The notes under the pieces: generated by a model | The model's database searches: none | Seen by the model: only the letters and a program-made list of their open reading frames with translations | Told to the model about the DNA's origin: nothing | Translations under genes and position numbers: made by a program | Origin: Paenibacillus aurantius | GTDB lineage: Bacteria > Bacillota > Bacilli > Paenibacillales > NBRC-103111 | Reading direction: 5' to 3' | NCBI RefSeq assembly: GCF_032268605.1 | Contig: NZ_CP130318.1 | Location: 687,501 to 751,500, forward strand | DNA: 64,000 nt | Shown here: positions 1-10,800 of the stretch, in pieces | Layout: each line of letters opens with the position of its first letter | Numbering within the stretch: the stretch's first letter is position 1

Positions 1-2160
<2,160 letters not shown>

Positions 2161-2305
2161 ATGACCCCATTAGGGGAGCAAAAGGATGAACAAACGTAAG
2201 CTTCGATTCCAGTTTTCAGGGTGCAAACCTTGAACTTGCGGGCCTTTTACAAGGTAACGTATTTTGCTGAAGCGAAAGCGGGAAGCAGAATCAACCGCAA
2301 AAACG

Positions 2306-2422
2306 TTTGGTGATGATGGCGGAGGGGAACCACACGTTCCCATCTCGAACACGACCGTTAAGCCCTCCAGCGCCGATGGTACTTAGATCGCAGGATCTTG
2401 GGAGAGTAGGACGTTGCCAAGC
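2306..2422 (+). rRNA. 5S ribosomal RNA
   Basis: About 117 nt beginning TTTGGTGATGATGGCGGAGG and ending GACGTTGCCAAGC, with the conserved CCCATCTCGAACACG and GCGCCGATGGTACTTAG blocks of Bacilli 5S rRNA. The ends TTTGGT / GCCAAGC form the terminal helix. It lies 145 bp after the 23S end, in the same transcript. Confidence 0.96.
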
Positions 2423-2455
2423 GGAAATTTTCTCCTGCGGATGGTACTTAGAACC

Positions 2456-2488
2456 ATGTAAGATGCAGCTGACCAAGCAATCTTACAT
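2456..2488 (+). other. Perfect 9-bp inverted repeat between 5S and the first tRNA
   Basis: ATGTAAGAT (2456-2464) and ATCTTACAT (2480-2488) form a perfect stem with a 15-nt loop in the 5S-tRNA spacer. Upstream, ATGGT/ACCAT (2441-2445, 2453-2457) gives a smaller hairpin. There is no T-run, so this looks like an RNA-processing stem in the rRNA-tRNA transcript rather than a terminator. That role is inferred. Confidence 0.5.
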
Positions 2489-2521
2489 AGGACAAGCGCA
2501 TAACGGAGAAGCATAAAGCAA

Positions 2522-2596
2522 GGCCCGTTGGTCAAGGGGTTAAGACACCTCCCTTTCACGGAGGTAACAGGGGTTCGAATCCCCTACGGGTCACCA
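2522..2596 (+). tRNA. tRNA-Glu (TTC)
   Basis: Cloverleaf with acceptor stem GGCCCGT/ACGGGTC, anticodon TTC in CCTTTCACGG, T-loop GGTTCGAATCC and encoded CCA. First tRNA of the cluster after 5S. Confidence 0.96.
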
Positions 2597-2604
2597 CATC
2601 ATAT

Positions 2605-2680
2605 GGAGGCTTAGCTCAGCTGGGAGAGCATCTGCCTTACAAGCAGAGGGTCGGCGGTTCGATCCCGTCAGCCTCCACCA
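2605..2680 (+). tRNA. tRNA-Val (TAC)
   Basis: Acceptor stem GGAGGCT/AGCCTCC, anticodon TAC within TGCCTTACAAGCA, encoded CCA. Confidence 0.96.
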
Positions 2681-2695
2681 TATGAAACACACTAT

Positions 2696-2772
2696 CGCGG
2701 GGTGGAGCAGCTCGGTAGCTCGTCGGGCTCATAACCCGAAGGCCGCAGGTTCAAATCCTGCCCCCGCAACCA
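2696..2772 (+). tRNA. Initiator tRNA-fMet (CAT)
   Basis: Anticodon CAT in a stem with three consecutive G-C pairs (GGGCTCATAACCC), and an unpaired first base (C1 opposite A72 in CGCGGGG/CCCCGCA). Both are hallmarks of initiator tRNA. CCA is encoded. Confidence 0.96.
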
Positions 2773-2777
2773 AACAT

Positions 2778-2854
2778 GGAGCTGTGGTGTAGAGGCCTAA
2801 CATGCCTGCCTGTCACGCAGGAGACCGCGGGTTCGAATCCCGTCAGCTCCGCCA
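2778..2854 (+). tRNA. tRNA-Asp (GTC)
   Basis: Acceptor stem GGAGCTG/CAGCTCC, discriminator G, anticodon GTC in CCTGTCACGC, encoded CCA. Confidence 0.96.
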
Positions 2855-2934
2855 TTTTTTACCTTTTAATGCCACGTATGATTCGCGACCTGAAGATTTA
2901 ACCTACTTGAAGGAACTTAACGGTTTCTCCTTAT

Positions 2935-3011
2935 GGCGGTCGTGGCGAAGTGGTTAACGCACCGGATTGTGGCTCCGGGATCCGCGGGTTCGATTCCCGT
3001 CGATCGCCCCA
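2935..3011 (+). tRNA. tRNA-His (GTG)
   Basis: Acceptor stem GCGGTCG/CGATCGC with the extra 5' G (G-1, position 2935) opposite C73 that is diagnostic for tRNA-His. Anticodon GTG in GATTGTGGC, encoded CCA. Confidence 0.96.
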
Positions 3012-3020
3012 TTTTAGCAT

Positions 3021-3096
3021 GAGCCATTAGCTCAGTTGGTAGAGCACCTGACTTTTAATCAGGGTGTCGAAGGTTCGAGTCCTTCATGGCTCACCA
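3021..3096 (+). tRNA. tRNA-Lys (TTT)
   Basis: Acceptor stem GAGCCAT/ATGGCTC, anticodon TTT in GACTTTTAATC, encoded CCA. Confidence 0.96.
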
Positions 3097-3128
3097 CTTT
3101 ACCTCTTATGGTAAAGACAACAGAATAT

Positions 3129-3216
<88 letters not shown>

Positions 3217-3223
3217 TCTTTAT

Positions 3224-3298
3224 GCGGAAGTGGCTCAGCGGTAGAGCATCGCCTTGCCAAGGCGAGGGTCGCGGGTTCGATTCCCGTCTTCCGCTCCA
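3224..3298 (+). tRNA. tRNA-Gly (GCC)
   Basis: Acceptor stem GCGGAAG/CTTCCGC, anticodon GCC in GCCTTGCCAAGGC, discriminator T, encoded CCA. Confidence 0.96.
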
Positions 3299-3311
3299 TC
3301 TTCATATGGAT

Positions 3312-3388
3312 GTTCCCTTAGCTCAGCTGGATAGAGCGTTTGACTACGAATCAAAAGGTCGGGAGTTCGAATCTCTCAGGGAACGCCA
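3312..3388 (+). tRNA. tRNA-Arg (ACG)
   Basis: Acceptor stem GTTCCCT/AGGGAAC, anticodon ACG in TGACTACGAATCA (A34 is expected to become inosine), encoded CCA. Confidence 0.96.
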
Positions 3389-3428
3389 TTTTTTTTATTT
3401 TCTGAAGTTAATATACTTATTGCAATTG

Positions 3429-3511
3429 GCCGGTGTGGCGGAATTGGCAGACGCGCGCGACTCAAAATCGTGAGGGAAACCGTGGGGGTTCGAGTCCCTT
3501 CACCGGCACCA
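3429..3511 (+). tRNA. tRNA-Leu (CAA)
   Basis: Class II tRNA. Acceptor stem GCCGGTG/CACCGGC, anticodon loop CTCAAAA giving CAA, encoded CCA. Last tRNA of the cluster, 15 nt before the terminator. Confidence 0.94.
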
Positions 3512-3526
3512 TACTTAGGATCTACA

Positions 3527-3556
3527 AGCTCTCGGGGAAACCCGGGGGCTTTTTTG
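3527..3556 (+). terminator. Intrinsic terminator of the rRNA-tRNA operon
   Basis: Ten-base-pair stem AGCTCTCGGG / CCCGGGGGCT (3527-3536 with 3541-3550) with a GAAA loop, followed directly by TTTTT. It closes the rrn-tRNA transcript. Confidence 0.9.
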
Positions 3557-3724
3557 TTATTGTTGACCGGCGGCTTTGCTGAACAGAGGGACCGGAGCAA
3601 CTTAGCTGAACCGAAGGCTCGGAGCAAGCAAGAAATAAAAAGAGGACAAGCCGGCATAGCGAACGGTTAAGGGGCATAAAGATATGGGTAAGAAGTAGTA
3701 TTCCAGAAAAAGGAGACTTCCTCT

Positions 3725-4150
3725 ATGAAAAAACTAACCCTATCCCTTGTCACTCTGGTAGCTTTGGCCTTCGCTCCCGGATGGGCAAAAGCCGATTCCT
3801 CTATTCCCGTAACTATTAACGGTCAAGCCGTTGAGATGAATATGCCTCCTGCTCTCTATGATGACACCTTGCTGGTTCCGGTCGAGTCGATCGTGGATCG
3901 GCTTGGGGCTCAGATGAGCTGGGACGACCAGCTTCAGTTGCTCACTTTGCAAAAAGGAAGTTCTTCCGTCCAATTGATGATCGGCACCACGAAATGCATG
4001 GTGAATGGGAGGGAGGACCTGGTGGAAGCCGCCCCACGTCTCATCGAGGGGCAGAAAATGGTCCCCCTTCGCCTTATCGGAGAAGCCTTAAATTACCGGG
4101 TCTCCTGGAACAACACCGACAGGTCGGTCAACTTGGAGCCGCTGCAGTAG
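3725..4150 (+). CDS. Exported stalk-domain (copper amine oxidase N-domain) protein
   Basis: A 141-aa protein with an N-terminal signal peptide (MKKLTLSLVTLVALAF, probable cleavage after GWAKA near residue 23). The rest resembles the Cu_amine_oxidN1 'stalk' module: VTINGQAVEMN, then LLVPVESIVDRLGAQMSW, then VNGRED...MVPLRLIGEAL and VSWNN near the end. Such modules are common in secreted Paenibacillaceae proteins and probably bind the cell surface or other proteins; no catalytic site is seen. RBS AAAAAGGAGAC lies about 10 nt upstream of the ATG. It is monocistronic, with a terminator after it. The exact role is unknown. Confidence 0.88.
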   Translation: MKKLTLSLVTLVALAFAPGWAKADSSIPVTINGQAVEMNMPPALYDDTLLVPVESIVDRLGAQMSWDDQLQLLTLQKGSSSVQLMIGTTKCMVNGREDLVEAAPRLIEGQKMVPLRLIGEALNYRVSWNNTDRSVNLEPLQ

Positions 4151-4197
4151 AACGGGCGAAAGGTTATCGGTTGGCATCGGCTGCCATTTAAAAAAGC

Positions 4198-4230
4198 AAA
4201 ACACAGATCGCTCTCCAGGATCTGTGTTTT
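4198..4230. terminator. Bidirectional terminator between convergent genes
   Basis: AAAACACAGATC (4198-4209) pairs with GATCTGTGTTTT (4219-4230), a 12-bp stem with a 9-nt loop. The A-tract and T-tract allow it to end both the plus-strand stalk-domain gene and the minus-strand rocD gene. Confidence 0.9.
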
Positions 4231-4263
4231 TTAGTGTGCATGGGATAGGGCGTGGACCGTAGC

Positions 4264-5454
4264 TTACCCCAGTACGTTTTCCAGTCGCTCGGCGGCCCAT
4301 TGGAGCTCCTTGCGTGTAATGATCAAGGGAGGTGCGAGGCGGATGACGGTCTCATGGGTATCCTTGCAGAGCAGCCCTTCCTGAAGAAGCGCTTCGCAGT
4401 AAGGCCTCGCAGGACGGTCCAGTTCAATGCCGAGGAAGAGGCCCCTTCCCCGGATTTCTTTTATGGCGGGGTTGTTCAGTTGGGACAACCGTTTCAGCAG
4501 GTACTTTCCTTGATTCCGCGATCGTAAGGAGAGGTTTTCGTCTTCGGTCACGTCCAGGGCGGCGGACGCTACGGCACAAGCAAGCGGATTCCCTCCGAAG
4601 GTGGAACCATGGCTGCCAGGTTGAAAAAGGGACAGGATCTCCGGATCCGCGGCGACGGCCGATATGGGGAGCACGCCGCCACCTAAGGCTTTGCCTAAAA
4701 TATAGACATCGGGAATGACATTCTCCCAGTCGCAGGCAAACCGCTGGCCGGTCCGGCCAAAGCCGGTTTGGATTTCATCGGCGAGGAACAGCACCCGATG
4801 ATTGCTGCACAGGTCGCGAACGCCTCTTAAATACCCCTCCGGAGGAATCCGGATGCCGGCCTCTCCCTGAATCGGTTCCAACAGAATAGCCGCGGTATGA
4901 GGCGTTATAGCCTTCTCCAGCGCTTGCAGATCGCCATAAGGAATCATGCGGAAGCCAGGAAGCAAGGGACCAAAGCCTTCCTGGTACTCCGCTACACTCG
5001 AGAAGGAAATGACGCCGAGGGTCCGGCCGTGGAAATTGCCTTCGCAAACGATAATTTCCGCCTTGTTCTCGGGAATCCCTTTGACTCGGTAGCCCCATCG
5101 GCGGGCGGCCTTAAGAGCGGTTTCCACGGCTTCGGCTCCCGTATTCATCGGAAGGACCATGGACTTCCCGGTATAGCGGGATGCTTTTTGCAGGAAGAGG
5201 CTTAAGGCTTCGGAATGGAAGGCGCGGGACGTCAGGGTTACCTTGCCGGATTGCTCCTTGAGGGCCCGAATAATCCGAGGGTGCCGATGGCCTTGGTTAA
5301 GGGCCGAGTACCCGCTCAGCATATCCATATAACGGCGGCCATCCGGGTCCTCCACCCAGACCCCTTTGGCCCGTGAGATGACAATGGGAAGCGGTTGGTA
5401 GGTTGGAGCGGCCAAGGTTTCCGCCAGGTCGATCAGCTCGGATGAAGTATACAT
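4264..5454 (-). CDS. rocD: Ornithine aminotransferase (RocD)
   Basis: A 396-aa class-III PLP aminotransferase, full length for RocD (about 400 aa). It converts L-ornithine plus 2-oxoglutarate to glutamate-5-semialdehyde and glutamate in the cytoplasm. Motifs seen are [12 protein letters not shown] (from residue 104), the PLP-ring aspartate in [15 protein letters not shown] (D226), the Schiff-base lysine in ILGKALGGG (K255) and [11 protein letters not shown]. The ATG is preceded on the minus strand by GGAGAAGGAGGATCGCTT. It lies 127 nt downstream of arginase on the same strand, so the two act in sequence: arginine to ornithine to glutamate semialdehyde. Acetylornithine aminotransferase is the main alternative, but the arginase and proline dehydrogenase neighbours favour a catabolic RocD. 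Confidence 0.92.
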   Translation of the reverse strand: MYTSSELIDLAETLAAPTYQPLPIVISRAKGVWVEDPDGRRYMDMLSGYSALNQGHRHPRIIRALKEQSGKVTLTSRAFHSEALSLFLQKASRYTGKSMVLPMNTGAEAVETALKAARRWGYRVKGIPENKAEIIVCEGNFHGRTLGVISFSSVAEYQEGFGPLLPGFRMIPYGDLQALEKAITPHTAAILLEPIQGEAGIRIPPEGYLRGVRDLCSNHRVLFLADEIQTGFGRTGQRFACDWENVIPDVYILGKALGGGVLPISAVAADPEILSLFQPGSHGSTFGGNPLACAVASAALDVTEDENLSLRSRNQGKYLLKRLSQLNNPAIKEIRGRGLFLGIELDRPARPYCEALLQEGLLCKDTHETVIRLAPPLIITRKELQWAAERLENVLG

Positions 5455-5581
5455 AAGCGATCCTCCTTCTCCGGATGGACATATAGGGGGTGGGAGTCAA
5501 CGAGACGTCACCAATGCCTCCTTAACCGGTGGCTTTCTGCCATAGCCTCAATGGAAAGCCGGAAGGCCTATCCCGCCTCCG

Positions 5582-6484
5582 CTATAGGAGACGCTCACCC
5601 AACAGAGCGGCGATCAGATCCACAGCCAGTTCTGCGGTCTGGTTGCGGAGGTCAAGCAGAGGATTGACTTCAACGAAATCCGCCGAGCTCACCAAACCGC
5701 TCTCCTGAAGCATCTCCATGGCCATCCGGGCTTCCCGGACGGTCAACCCGCCAGGAACCACGGTGCCGGTGCCCGGGGCGGCCGAAGGGTCCACACTGTC
5801 CACATCGAAGCTAAGGTGAATCCCATCCGGCCCGCTTCCCGCTGTGGCAATGGCCTCCTCCATCACCGTCCCCATCCCCCAGCGGTCAATGTCCTGCATG
5901 GTGAAGCAGCGGATGCCGGTACGGCGGATAAACTCCCGTTCCCCTGGATCCAGATCCCGGGAGGCCACCAGGACGACCCGGGCAGGATCCAGCTTAGGGG
6001 ACGGAGGGCGAAGTCCGGTCAAATGGGGATGTCCGAAACCAAGGGAAGCAGCCAAGGACATCCCATGAATGTTGCCGGTCGGACTCGTGGCTTCGGTGTT
6101 GAGATCCGCGTGGGCATCGATCCATAGAACCCCCGGCTGGCGTCCGTTGAGAGCCAACCCCGCCAGAGAGCCGATGGCCAGACTGTGGTCTCCGCCTAGC
6201 AACAGAGGGAAATGTCCTTTGGCCACCGCTTTATGAACGGCGGAAGCCAAATACCGGTTAAAGGAAACCGTCTGGGGCAAATTCAGAAGGGGGAGATTGC
6301 TGAACACCACTCCTTTGCGGGGAGAAGGGAGGGAAGGCTCGGAAAGAACGGTATGCCCCAACGCCTCCAGTCGTTCGATTAGACCGGCATGCAGAATCGC
6401 TTCCGGGCCCAGGCAGGAGCCTCTGGTTCCAGCCCCCAAGTCAAAGGGTGCCTTAAGCAGAGAGACCGTTTGTCGGGTTGGCAT
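5582..6484 (-). CDS. rocF: Arginase (RocF)
   Basis: A 300-aa ureohydrolase that splits L-arginine into ornithine and urea using a binuclear Mn centre. Metal-ligand motifs are all present: GGDHS (H100), DAHAD (D123, H125, D127) and SFDVDSVDP (D227, D229). An in-frame ORF runs 45 codons further upstream, but the ATG at 6484 has AAAGGAGGT eight bases before it and starts at MPTRQTVSLLKAPFDLG, the normal arginase N-terminus, so it is chosen. It is followed by rocD and preceded by proline dehydrogenase on the same strand. Confidence 0.94.
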   Translation of the reverse strand: MPTRQTVSLLKAPFDLGAGTRGSCLGPEAILHAGLIERLEALGHTVLSEPSLPSPRKGVVFSNLPLLNLPQTVSFNRYLASAVHKAVAKGHFPLLLGGDHSLAIGSLAGLALNGRQPGVLWIDAHADLNTEATSPTGNIHGMSLAASLGFGHPHLTGLRPPSPKLDPARVVLVASRDLDPGEREFIRRTGIRCFTMQDIDRWGMGTVMEEAIATAGSGPDGIHLSFDVDSVDPSAAPGTGTVVPGGLTVREARMAMEMLQESGLVSSADFVEVNPLLDLRNQTAELAVDLIAALLGERLL

Positions 6485-6647
6485 CAGGCATGACCTCCTT
6501 TTGGCCGGCTTGACGGGAGAATCGGGTAAATTCAGCTTCTTGGACGGAGAAAAGGGGGATATCCAACTTCTTGGATGAAGAAAAGGATATAACCAGTTTG
6601 GAAAACTAGTGGATAACAAAGCGGGAAAGCGGCTTGGAACGGCAGGC

Positions 6648-7577
6648 TTACTTTTTACGCAGCGACTTTAGCAGGAAGGCTACATTCGCCGGTCTCTCGG
6701 CAAGCCGGCGCACAAAATAGGGAAACCAGAGGCGCCCGTAGGGCACGTAGCAGCGGACGGTATAGCCCTCGGCAGCCAGTTCTTCCTGCAGCTTCATTCG
6801 GATGCCGTACAGCATTTGGAATTCAAAGGTGTGCAGAGGCACCTGGTGAACCTCCACGAACCGTTTGGTCCATTCGATGATCGGTTCATCGTGGGTGGCG
6901 ATCCCTGTATAGAGGCCGGACAACAGACGGCGCTTGATCAGCCTCTTGAACTGGATGTCGACCTCGCTCATTTTCGGGTAGGCTTTGTCCTTCGGCTCCT
7001 TGTAAGCTCCCTTGACGAGACGAACATTCCCTTTCTCCGAGGAGAGGCGGCGGATATCATATTCGGACCGGTAGAGATACGCTTGGATCACCACCCCGAC
7101 GTTGCCCATTCCTTCCGCATGAAGCCGGCGGGCCACCTGCAGGGTAGCATCGGTATAGCGGGAATCTTCCATGTCCAGCCGGACAAAATTGCCAAGTGCC
7201 CTGGCCTTGTCGACAATCTCTCGAATGTTGCGGTAACCCGCCTCCGGATCCAGGGCTAAGCCCATCTGGGTAGGCTTAAGGGAGACATTGGCTTTAGCTT
7301 CCTCTTGGCTGATGTCTTCCAGAAGCGCCAGGTACTCGTCCCGGAAGGCTTCTGCCTCGCTAAGGTGACGGATGCCCTCTCCCAGATGATCAATGGTGGC
7401 CAGAAGGCCATTGGCGTTCAGTTGTTTGACGGTCCGCAGCGCCTCTGCCCGCGTTTCGCCGGCTACGAATTTGTCTGCTCCGAGACGAAGGCCATACTTT
7501 AAGGCAAGGGCTTCCGCGGCACGGTTACCGGCAAGGGCAAGCAGAAGAGAGCGAAAAAGCTTGGTGGTCCAATCCAT
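6648..7577 (-). CDS. Proline dehydrogenase
   Basis: A 309-aa monofunctional proline dehydrogenase (FAD-dependent oxidation of L-proline to 1-pyrroline-5-carboxylate), of the normal size for the single-domain Bacillus enzymes PutB and FadM. Recognisable blocks are LLATIDHLGEG, VSLKPTQMGLALD, FVRLDMEDSRYTD, VGVVIQAYLYRSEYDI, VRLVKGAYKEP, IATHDEPIIEW and FEFQMLYGIR. The barrel and C-terminal FAD-site residues (YVPYGRLWFPYFVRRLAERPAN) are intact. A TTG at 7592 is also open, but it sits on the RBS GGAGGG, so the ATG at 7577 (seven bases after it) is preferred. No 1-pyrroline-5-carboxylate dehydrogenase gene is in the window. Confidence 0.93.
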   Translation of the reverse strand: MDWTTKLFRSLLLALAGNRAAEALALKYGLRLGADKFVAGETRAEALRTVKQLNANGLLATIDHLGEGIRHLSEAEAFRDEYLALLEDISQEEAKANVSLKPTQMGLALDPEAGYRNIREIVDKARALGNFVRLDMEDSRYTDATLQVARRLHAEGMGNVGVVIQAYLYRSEYDIRRLSSEKGNVRLVKGAYKEPKDKAYPKMSEVDIQFKRLIKRRLLSGLYTGIATHDEPIIEWTKRFVEVHQVPLHTFEFQMLYGIRMKLQEELAAEGYTVRCYVPYGRLWFPYFVRRLAERPANVAFLLKSLRKK

Positions 7578-7774
7578 GGCCAATCCCTCCAATCGGGTGG
7601 GGCTCTGAAGACTATGTAAGAGGACTAAGGTTAGTGAAGTACTCTATTCTATTCGGGACAGGGGGCGGGGCGTGACAGTGGGAAGAGAGAAGAATGAGAA
7701 AAACATCGGCCGGGAGAGAGGAAGGAGGAGGAGAAGGAAAAGAGGGGAGAGGCCGTGGAGACTAAAGGATAACG

Positions 7775-7810
7775 CAAAAAACTCCTCTGCGGCCGGAGCA
7801 GCAGAGGAGT
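7775..7810 (-). terminator. Intrinsic terminator of gltB
   Basis: ACTCCTCTGC (7781-7790) pairs perfectly with GCAGAGGAGT (7801-7810); on the minus strand the stem is followed by TTTTTTGCG. It lies 48 nt after the gltB stop codon. The remaining 150 bp towards proline dehydrogenase is purine-rich on the plus strand and holds no recognisable gene; it should carry the promoter of the proline dehydrogenase gene. Confidence 0.9.
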
Positions 7811-7857
7811 GAAAAGGGAGCGAAAACCAAGTGTATCTATAAAGAAGAAGGTTCGTA

Positions 7858-10800
7858 TTATTCCGTAGCGACCGACTGGTCCGCCTGAAGGCCAACCGGG
7901 GCGATGCGCACGAAGTGGGTCGGGAGGTCGGCCAAAAGCTTATCGACACTCGCCGCGGCTTCGGATTGACCCGATGCCGCCAATTCGTTGCGGTAAGCAC
8001 CGAGCAGCTCGTTCAGGTCCTTGATGCTCTGCGAACCCACTTGCTCGATCTTGACTTTGGCGCCTTTGGCAATCCGGCGTTCGATAGCCGCAATGTCAAA
8101 GCCCATTTCCGGGTTCAGGCGCTGGTAGATCACGCCTCCGGTCATCCCGGCGCAAATCCATGGACCCGGATCACCGAGCACGACGGCACGGCCGTTGGTC
8201 ATGTATTCAAAGGCGAAGCCTTTCAGGTTGGCCCGGCTTGCGATGGCCCCAAGCTCGTCTTGGATCGGTGTCGTAATCTCACCGCCGAAGACCACGTCCG
8301 CCCCCGAGAACCGGATGCAGGCACGCGTATCGGCACTGCCTTGGATAAGGAACAACCCACGCTGGGCTCCATACCCAAAGGATTTCCCTACCGAGCCGTT
8401 GATGAGCTCCTTGTTCTTGCCAGGCGACTTGAGAATGGCCACTTTACCGCCGTTGGACATTTTGCCGACTCCGTCTTCCGCACCGCCGTCTACGGTAATG
8501 TTGACTCCGTTCGCGTTAAAGGCACCAAGCCCGTTACCCGGTACCGAACCGTCCGTCAGACGGAGGGAAATGGCCGGAAGCTTGTCGTTGTCCTGGCTGC
8601 TGCGCACCCGGTGGCTGGAGTAGCGGCTTCCGATAATCCGGGTTTCGCCCGTTACCTTGGACCAGGTACGCTCCACTGGAGTGGCGAAGGACAGGGACTC
8701 AGGGAAGAAGGCCTGGCCCTCTGCGCCCGCCGCAACTTGGATATCCGAAGAGGCGACGGCGGCTTCATCCAGAGACTCGCCGATGTTGATGAACTGCAGC
8801 GGAGCCGGACGAAGGATTTCGCTCAAGTCGATCTGATCGAGACAGTTCACCTGCTGCAGAAGATCGGAACGGCCGACGAGATCCTGGGCATCTTTAAAGC
8901 CGAGTGCCGCGACAATCTCGCGAACCTCTTCTCCGATGGCACCGAAGAGGCGGACCAGGCTGTTGACCGCGAGGTCGTACTCCCGCGGAACGAAGCGGCG
9001 AAGGCCTTTCTCTTCGGCTTCCTCCATGGAGTCAATCTGCGTGGCAATCCCGACGTGACACGTATCCAGATGACAGCCGCGGCAGGTCGTACAGCCGATG
9101 GCCTGCATCGCGATGGAGCCGAAGCCGCAGCGGTTCGCGCCGAGCATAAGCATCTTGACGACATCGGCCCCGGATTTCAGACCGCCGTCAGACCAGAGCT
9201 CAACGCGGTGGCGCAGACCGGCTTCGATCAGAGCTACGTGAGCCAGCTTCGTCCCGATTTCGGTCGGAAGCCCAACATGCGTGATCGAGTGGATACGGGC
9301 AGCACCCGTTCCGCCGTCGAAGCCGGAGAGGGTGATGACGTCGGCGCCTGCTTTGGCTACCCCGACGGCAATCGTTCCGATTCCCGGTACGACCGGAATC
9401 TTCACAATGACCTTCGCCTTGCGTCCGCTCGCTTCCTTAAGCTCGGAGATGATCTGCGCCAGGTCCTCGATCGAATAGATATCGTGGTTGTTAGAAGGCG
9501 AGATCAGGTCCGATCCGATGGTGGCGTTACGGGCCGCGGCGATTTTGGCCGTAACCTTGGAGCCCGGCAGGTGACCGCCTTCTCCAGGCTTGGCTCCCTG
9601 GCCGATCTTGATCTCCAGGAAGGCAACTGCATTGGCAAGCTCGGCATTAACCCCGAAGCGGCCGGATGCGACCTGGGCCCCGCGCGTTCTGCGATAGCGG
9701 CCGAGCATATCCTTGATCTCGCCGCCTTCTCCGTTCATCGTGACCATGTTCAGCCGTTCGCCGGCTTCGGCGTACGCCCGGAAAGCCGTTTCGTTCTGCG
9801 AGCCGAAGGACATGGAGGAGATCAGCATAGGCAGATCATGCCCGCCGATTCCGATGGATACATCGGACGGGTTAAGAGGCTGACGGCCCTCCAGCGCTTT
9901 CTCGTAGTTAAAGTCGGCTACGTGGCGGATGGAGATCGGGTTGCGCTTCTCTTCCTCACGAAGCTTGTCGCGGTAATCGCTGTACGGCGCCGCTCCCGAG
10001 GCCGCTTCACCCAACGCCTTCCACATGCGCTGGAAGAAGTGGAAGTTGCGGGCGGCCTTGGCCTTCGGATTCGTGAAGTCCTCGTAGCGCTTCTCGGCTT
10101 CGGCTTCCAGCTTGGCGAAGCCCGTTCCGGCCTTGTCGCTTCCCAGGTAGTTCACGATATCGAGCACCTCCGCCACCTCCGGATTCAGACCGATGGAGGA
10201 GAAGAAGCGGGTGTATCCGCGCAGCTCGTGGGTTCCGATGGTGGAGATGACTTTCTCCAGGCCTTTGTTCAAGGCCGTATAGACTTTCTTCGCGGCGGGA
10301 GCCCCGGATTTGGCGGCAGCCGTAGCGAAGAGCAGGTAAGGCGAAATCACGTCAGCCCCTAGACCGCAAGCCACTGCGATGTCATGCAGGTTGCGGACCG
10401 CCGCTGAGCGGAGGACTAGGGAAGTCTGGCGGCGAAGGTTGTCGCCGTGTCCCAGCTTGTGCTCCCGCAGGGCAATGTCGACCTTCGATACCGCAAGATG
10501 CGGGTCGAGCCACAAGCGGTCGTTCCGGTGGGCTTCGGAATCGTCCAGCACCACCAGCATAGCGCCGTTCTTAACGGCTTCCACCGCTTGAGCGGCAAGC
10601 TCGTTCAGGCCGTCCTGGATGGACGTGCCGCGGGCGAACGTGGCGGACAGAACGGCTACAGCGTTCTCTCCTTGGGCACGGAAGGCTGCGAGCAGCTGCT
10701 CATAGGAAAGCTGGTTCAGGTCTTTGTCGCTGTCCACGCCGTTCAGGCTTTCGAGAACGAGCGGGGCCAGCAGCTCGATGCGCAGGCGGTTGTCCGGCTG

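Noticed and set aside
7605-7860. Small minus-strand frame (Ser/Pro/Leu-rich) between gltB and the proline dehydrogenase gene
   Set aside because: It spans the gltB terminator and has low-complexity sequence from a purine-rich tract; no RBS.
7915-10362. 815-codon open frame on the plus strand opposite gltB (and a second of 635 codons, 10447-12354)
   Set aside because: Both are exact antisense to the conserved gltB frame, have no RBS or domain, and result from the G+C bias at the third codon position.
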